This document shows, piece after piece, positions 58,899 to 64,000 of a stretch of 64,000 nucleotides of DNA. Source of the DNA: Notamacropus eugenii (taxonomy: Eukaryota; Chordata; Mammalia; Diprotodontia; Macropodidae). The translations under genes were made by a program, and so were the position numbers. Below the pieces are notes generated by a model, which searched no databases, was not told the origin of the DNA, and saw only the letters and a program-made list of their open reading frames with translations. The DNA is taken from positions 67,721,830 through 67,785,829 of the forward strand of contig NC_092878.1 of assembly GCF_028372415.1 (NCBI RefSeq), in the 5' to 3' direction. Within the stretch, counting starts at the first letter, position 1. Each line of letters opens with the position of its first letter.

Positions 58899-59506
58899 GA
58901 GTAGAAAGACACACATATGCTAGCTCCAAACCCACAGCCCATAAATTACCTGTAAAGAAGAACTCCCAACAAATTCTGGAGCAGCAGAAGCCACAGAACA
59001 ACAGAGTGGAGGAGATTTCTGTTCCAGAGAACCCTGAAAAACTGACCTGAAGGGTCTGTCGCCCACAAGACTCAGAGCAGAGCCCAGCCTTGCCTTGGCC
59101 GCCGGGGACCGATAGGAGCTGATCCGAGCAGGCTTCAGGGACAGAATCTCCAGTGGCCTCGCAGGTCCCTCCACCCACAGGTGACAAGGGTTGGTGAGAG
59201 AGTCTTTCTGGGTGGCCAAGAGGGGAGTGGGGTGTCCGTGTGGCTCGGACCCCCTCAGGAGGCAGCAGAAGGGACAGCAGCAGACAGGGCCTCCCAGAGC
59301 AGGCAGGAGCTCGGATCCATTATTGAAGGTCTCCATGTGAACCCCCTGAGGGAACTGAGCCCCATGTGGTGGCCCTGCCCCGACCTGGGCAGCTGAACTT
59401 AATCTCACACTGAATAACAGCCCTGCCCCCGCCGAAAGCCCTGAGGCTGGGAAGCAGCATTTGAATCTCAGACCCCAAGCACTGGCTGGGTGAATCTGGA
59501 GGTGAG

Positions 59507-60667
59507 ATGGGTGTGAAGAGGAAGCTCAGAAGTCAAGTTACTGGCTGGGAAAATGCCCAGAAAGGGGAAAAAAAAACCAAGACCATAGAAGGTTACTTTC
59601 ATGGTGAACAGATATCTCCTCCCTTCCTTTCTGATCAGGAAGAACAATGCTTACCATCAGGGAAAGACACAGAAGTCAAGGCTTCTGTATCCCAAACATC
59701 CAAAAGAAATATTCCATGGGCTCAGGCCATTGAAGAGCTCAAAAAGGATTTTGAAAATCAAGTTAGAGAGGTGGAGGAAAAACTGGGAAGAGAAATGAGA
59801 GAGATGCAAGAAAAGCATGAAAAGCAGGTCAACAGCTTGCTAAAGGAGACCCCAAAAAATGCTGAAGAAAATAACACCTTGAAAAATAGGCTAACTCAAT
59901 TGGCAAAAGAGGTTCAAAAAGCCAATGAGGAGAAGAATGCTTTAAAAAGCAGAATTAGCCAAATGGAAAAGGAGGTTCAAAAGCTCACTGAGGAAAATAG
60001 TTCTTTCAAAATTAGAATGGAGCAGATGGAGGCTAATGACTTTATGAAAAACCAAGAAATCACAAACCAAAACCAAAAGAATGAAAAAATTGAAGATAAT
60101 GTGAAATATTTCATTGGAAAAACAACTGACCTGGAAAATAGGTCCAGGAGAGACAATTTAAAAATTATGGGACTACCTGAAAGCCATGATCAAAAAAAGA
60201 GCTTAGACATCATCTTTCATGAAATTATCAAGGAAAACTGCTCTGACATTCTAGAACCAGAGGGCAAAATAAGTATTCAAGGAATCCACAGAACACCGCC
60301 TGAAAGAGATCCAAAAAGAGAAACTCCTAGGAACATTGTGGCCAAATTCCAGAGTTCCCAGGTCAAGGAGAAAATACTGCAGGCAGCTAGAAAGAAACAA
60401 TTCAAGTATTGTGGAAATACAATCAGGATGACACAAGATCTAGCAGCCTCTACATTAAGGGATCGAAGGGCATGGAACAGTATATTCCAGAAGTCAAAGG
60501 AACTAGGACTAAAACCAAGAATCACCTACCCAGCAAAACTGACTATAATACTTCAGGGGAAAAAATGGTCTTTCAATGAAATAGAGGATTTTCAAGTATT
60601 CTTGATGAAAAGACCAGAGCTGAAAAGAAAATTTGACTTTCAAACACAAGAATCAAGAGAAGCATGA
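59507..60667 (+). CDS. HAL1/L1 ORF1 protein, RNA-binding nucleic-acid chaperone, intact
   Basis: 386 codons with no stop or frameshift. ORF1 proteins of L1 elements form trimers, coat the element's RNA into a cytoplasmic ribonucleoprotein and act as nucleic-acid chaperones. Visible parts: a basic N-terminus (KRKL, KGEKKTK at 4-26); a long coiled coil at about 72-195 rich in E/K/L heptads, with internally similar segments 'LAKEVQKANEEKNALKSRI' (132-150) and 'MEKEVQKLTEENSSFKIRM' (153-171); an RRM-type domain from about 212 with 'NLKIMGLPESHDQ' (217-229); and a C-terminal domain with 'RDPKRETPRNIVAKF', 'RAWNSIFQ' and the family motif 'YPAKL' (341-345). The start ATG has G at -3 and +4. Because ORF2 is absent, mobility would need reverse transcriptase supplied by an L1. 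The reverse half of the same frame exists, broken, at 46,490-47,063. Confidence 0.92.
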   Translation: MGVKRKLRSQVTGWENAQKGEKKTKTIEGYFHGEQISPPFLSDQEEQCLPSGKDTEVKASVSQTSKRNIPWAQAIEELKKDFENQVREVEEKLGREMREMQEKHEKQVNSLLKETPKNAEENNTLKNRLTQLAKEVQKANEEKNALKSRISQMEKEVQKLTEENSSFKIRMEQMEANDFMKNQEITNQNQKNEKIEDNVKYFIGKTTDLENRSRRDNLKIMGLPESHDQKKSLDIIFHEIIKENCSDILEPEGKISIQGIHRTPPERDPKRETPRNIVAKFQSSQVKEKILQAARKKQFKYCGNTIRMTQDLAASTLRDRRAWNSIFQKSKELGLKPRITYPAKLTIILQGKKWSFNEIEDFQVFLMKRPELKRKFDFQTQESREA

Positions 60668-60787
60668 AAAGGTAAACAGCAAAGAGAAGTCATAAGAGAC
60701 TTACTAAAGTTGAACTGTTTACATTCCCACATGGAAAGACAACATTCGTAACTCTTGAAACTTTTCAGTATCTGAGTAGTGGGTGGG

Positions 60788-60790
<3 letters not shown>

Positions 60791-60846
<56 letters not shown>

Positions 60847-60854
60847 ACACACAT
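60791..60854. repeat. (AC)n microsatellite in HAL1 3' region
   Basis: About 30 AC units with one T interruption. The same position in the 2,961 copy holds TA/CA repeats. Confidence 0.95.
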
Positions 60855-61196
60855 AGAGAGAGACAGAGAGCACAGGGTGAATTGAATAGGATGGGATCAT
60901 ATCTTAAAAAAATGAAATTAAGCAGTGAGAGAGAAATATATTGGGAGGAGAAAGGGAGAAATGGAATGGGGCAAATTATCTCTCATAAAAAAGGCAAGCG
61001 AAAGACTTTTTAGTGGATGGAAAAAGAGGGGAGGTAAGAGAAAAACATGAAGTTTACTCTCATCACATTTGACTAAAGGAAATAAAATGCACACTCATTT
61101 TGGTATGAAAACCTATCTTACAATAAAGGAAAGTGGGGGAGAATTAAGCAGGGTGGGGGGGGTGATGGAAGGGAGGGCGATGGGAGGAGGGAGCAA

Positions 61197-61215
61197 TTTA
61201 AAATTTGGTTAATAG
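61197..61215. repeat. Right target-site duplication of HAL1
   Basis: 'tttaaaatttggttaatag', identical to the left copy. It is followed by 'ctcaactcaattattaag', the continuation of the old dispersed repeat that was the insertion target. Confidence 0.95.
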
Positions 61216-63515
61216 CTCAACTCAATTATTAAGTGAGCTGTGCAAGGCATTGGGCTCAATGCTCTGTAGAGAAAGACAAAAATGAAATCATTCCCACCCT
61301 CAGGTAACTTATATTCTACTTTGGAGTTGAACACATAATATTTATAGTGAAAATAAATAAATGCAATTCAATTTGAGGAGGAAGAGGGTCCTAAACCAGG
61401 GAAATGGGGGATAGGGACTGGGCATAAGAGATGATACCTGAACTGAACTTTGAAAGAAATTATGGATTACAAGAGATGGATATACAGAGAGAGTGTCATG
61501 CATGAGGGAAATCCTGGGAAGAGGCATTAAGGGGAGAAAATGAATATTCTACCAGGGCAATGTATAGAAAACAAGTTATTTTTGTTTTCTTTCTGGAGCA
61601 CAATACTTACTTGCCAGGGTTCTGTGAGGAAAGTACACTTTGTAAGCAATCAAGAACTACAAAATATGTCATTTATTAATTTTTTCAATGTACGTGTTCA
61701 GCCACTTTCATTATTCTATACATGTTTAATAATATATGAACTTTCATGAGATAATTAGTAAAAAAAACCAAACAGACAGCAAACAAATGGAAAAGGCCAC
61801 TGTTTTGATAAAAGTATCAAATATGTGATGAAGTCAAACTAACCTAACTTCCTCTATTCAGTCCTTTTTTGTTTCACTGGTCCTCAAATGAAGTTGTTCT
61901 GAAGCATTTAAGTATTTTTATTCTATAGTGATGTGGGCAGGGCACTAGACTTGGAATCAGAAGGGACACAGTTTAGACTTTATACTTAAACTATGACTTG
62001 AAAAATGTCTTTTTTTCTTTCTAAACTGTCCTCAGATTCTTCACATAAAAAAATTCAAAAATTGGCCTCAGTGAACTCTGGGGTTTCTTTCTGTTTTTAA
62101 GTTCTGTGATTTGTCTAGAACTAATTAGAATTAAATCTGCCTCTTCTTGGCTCCATATTTTTTTAAAAAATACAGGCACCAGGATTCCTATTTTTTAGCA
62201 TTTCACAATCTTACTTATCCTTGCCTAGAAGGGAAAAAAAAAAACTCTCTCATTGCCTTTACCTAACAATTTGTTTAATTCTCTCTTCATCAACATCACA
62301 ACTTATTTCTGTCACTTTGGCAGTTTCCTGTTCTCATTTATCTATCACTCTATTAAGCATACATGCAACATGTGGAAGTTGAATTGTACCCTGCTGAGAG
62401 CCACTGACTAAGGAGGTAGGCTCTCTGCTGAGTCTTCACAGAAAAACACATGATTTTAACTGTATTTCTAGCTTGAGGAGGTCTTTCAAAAGAAAACAAC
62501 CATAATTTGTGGTGGGGAAGGAGAAATTCTTTTTAAAATTCTTCATGAAACTTTTACAATTCTTCATGTATTCTTTGGAATCACAATGTAAAGTGTGATC
62601 TGTGTTAAGTAGTCCAAAGAGAAACAAAATAGAAATGAACAAGGTCACCAGTGCATGTGGGGAAATATCTGCATTATTACAGTGAAAGGAAACCACTACT
62701 TTGAATGTAGAAGTATAATGAATACAACTCTTTTAACCAACTGGTTAGTGGGTGAAAACAAAACTAGTTTTCAGAATGTACTTTATAAATGATTTAAATT
62801 TTGAGATTTCCCTTTAAGAGGAAGAAAAGTCACTTCTAATGATTAAATTGGGGTTGGAAAGCTTAGATAATCAAAAAGTCCTTTCCAGCCATAACATTTT
62901 ATATAAGTGTGGCTTACTATTGAGCAAAGGAAAAAGTACAACAGAAAGTTTAGGTGAAAGGTAAAAGAATGTTAATGCACAAAGATGACAGAGTAGCAGT
63001 TAGACAGATAAAAGAATAATCAGGAGAATAGTGTCATAGAAGGCAAAATGTAAAAGAGTATGTTGAAAGGAGAGACATTGGACTGATTGATATGACATTA
63101 CAAATATAAATCAATAGAAAGACAGGCAGAGACAGATAGACAGACAGACAGATAGATAGATAGACAGATAGACCATTTATAAAGTACTTAGTGTATTCCA
63201 GACATTTCAGTTAAAAGCCTCAATTTCTGTAGAAAAATTAATGGATGAAAGTGATACAGAGGAGTCTATTGGAGTGGACAATTAAGAAACCCTTGGAGAC
63301 CTTGGACAAAGTAGTTTCAATAGGGTGATGGGAGCAGAAGTCAGCCTACAGAAGGAATTAGGGCCCTAACCATAGAAAATATTCTCTAAAAGTTTATCAA
63401 TGACAGATAATAACAGAAATATGAGATAATAGCTTGAGGAAGATAGTTAAGTGAAGAGATTTTTTGCTTGTTTGTTGATTGCATTTTGTTTTAAGAATAG
63501 AAGAAAATGACTTGA
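61216..63515. other. Mostly unassigned noncoding stretch
   Basis: 61,216-61,530 is a dispersed-repeat copy ('ggcattgggctcaatgctct', 'gatacctgaactgaactttg'). A MIR-like sense block lies at about 61,930-62,120 ('actagacttggaatcagaag'). A (GACA/GATA)n microsatellite lies at 63,121-63,174. No gene is seen. Confidence 0.45.
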
Positions 63516-64000
63516 ACTTCCAGGAGTCAAGATGGTGATTGCAACTGTAAGTACTCTCACCTCTCCTTGTTGACCTTGAAAAACCTAGAGAGTATTGCTC
63601 CAGAAAAAATCCTTGAATAGTGGAGACAGTAGAAGGGATGCAACAGTATTTCAGATCAGGAGGCAAGAGAGATTGATGGGGAGAGTACTTCTTGCTATAG
63701 CTGAAGCGGACCATTGGCAGGACCAGAGGTGTCCCAGCAAGCCTCAACTCAAAAGATCAGGAGGAGATTCTGAGCCCTTGGTGGGGGATGGGGAGGAAGT
63801 CTGTAAGCACCAACACTATGACCCCAGGTATGCCTTACCACAACCAGGGAAATTGGGCAAACACCAATGAAGATGTGGATTCATCAGCCCCTGAGCCTGC
63901 CTGCAGTCTAGCTCAGAAGACCTCCAATGGGTAGACTACCCCTTCCCTACATCTCATATCCTGAGCTTCAGTTGGAACTCTGGGAAAACTCAAACTTCAT
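63516..64000 (+). mobile_element. L1 5' UTR, continues past window edge
   Basis: It starts 'ccaggagtcaagatggtgat' with GC-richer sequence after it ('cagaggtgtcccagcaagcc', 'gtaagcaccaacactatgac'). It differs from the HAL1 5' UTR but matches the 5' stub at 6,836 ('aactgtaagtactctcacct' against 'aactgtaaatgctctcaccc'). It is therefore a distinct L1 subfamily. Whether ORF1 and ORF2 follow cannot be seen here. Confidence 0.65.

Larger units (their letters stand above)
58877..61196 (+). mobile_element. HAL1 (half-L1) retrotransposon with intact ORF1 and no ORF2
   Basis: Structure: a GC-rich 5' UTR of 630 nt (58,877-59,506) starting 'gaggggaggagccaagatgg' with a YY1-like 'ccaagatgg'; ORF1 59,507-60,667; then about 530 nt of noncoding 3' sequence with (AC)n at 60,791-60,850 and a G-rich block at 61,130-61,192. 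No ORF2 sequence follows ORF1. The same post-ORF1 region is present in the 2,961 and 45,656 copies, so ORF2 loss is a family feature. Compared with those copies, this one lacks the terminal roughly 500-700 nt and has no poly(A) tail, yet is flanked by a 16-19 bp duplication. Confidence 0.9.

Noticed and set aside
58920..59408. 162-codon minus-strand frame in the HAL1 5' UTR
   Set aside because: It lies antisense to a GC-rich retrotransposon 5' UTR, with no recognisable domain; long chance frames are expected in GC-rich sequence.

Overview
This window looks like intergenic DNA from a marsupial nuclear genome. The base composition is AT-rich, and no host protein-coding gene with an intact multi-exon or single-exon structure is visible. 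The organism call rests on the repeats. There are several copies of the marsupial tRNA-derived SINE that opens with 'ggcagctaggtggcacagtg' (MAR1/WSINE type), with its typical 'aagtcacttaacc' middle and 'ctgaacaacaac' tail. There are also marsupial-type L1 fragments, ORF2-less 'half-L1' (HAL1) elements, and many old MIR and L2 pieces. I cannot name the species. The intact HAL1 would be unsurprising in an opossum-like genome.

Layout. 1-4,930: old MIR debris, an ORF1-deleted HAL1 (2,961-4,365) and a full SINE nested in a MIR. 5-16 kb: two internally deleted L1s (5' tip joined to the ORF2 end), several SINE/MIR/L2 copies and (TA)n, (GA)n and (CA)n arrays. 16.8-26.3 kb: an inverted pair of related LTR-like repeats (16.8-17.35 kb minus, 25.8-26.3 kb plus), a Tigger1-like DNA transposon remnant (21.9-22.56 kb), and a SINE split by about 300 bp of microsatellite (23.6-24.15 kb). 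27-32 kb: an antisense L1 split by a SINE, then large (GA)n/(GACAGA)n and (TTCC)n arrays. 32.07-33.54 kb: a full-length processed alpha-tubulin pseudogene on the minus strand with poly(A), polyadenylation signal and target-site duplication (TSD). 36-45 kb: an L1 3' end, microsatellites, two hAT-type MITEs, and a twin-primed (inverted) L1 inside a MIR. 45.66-47.07 kb: an antisense HAL1 truncated within ORF1. It runs directly into a 1.2 kb interstitial telomere-like array (47.07-48.31 kb) that mixes TTAGGG with a recurrent 'aatcgagtgcattta' spacer. 50.7-52.2 kb: two L1 ORF2 fragments head to head. 58.88-61.20 kb: a HAL1 with an intact 386-codon ORF1 and a near-perfect 16-19 bp TSD. 63.5 kb to the edge: an L1 5' UTR that continues beyond the window.

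There is no operon-like or pathway-like cooperation to describe. What links the elements is retrotransposition. L1-type machinery explains the HAL1s, the L1 fragments, the tubulin retrocopy and probably the SINEs. The ORF1 protein at 59.5 kb is the only reading frame here that looks capable of making a functional protein. The points most worth a second look are the ORF2-less HAL1 family (three copies, one intact and lacking its 3' end), the HAL1-to-telomere-repeat junction and its 216-bp higher-order repeat, and the twin-primed L1. Repeat-family names are from pattern recognition only; no database search was run.
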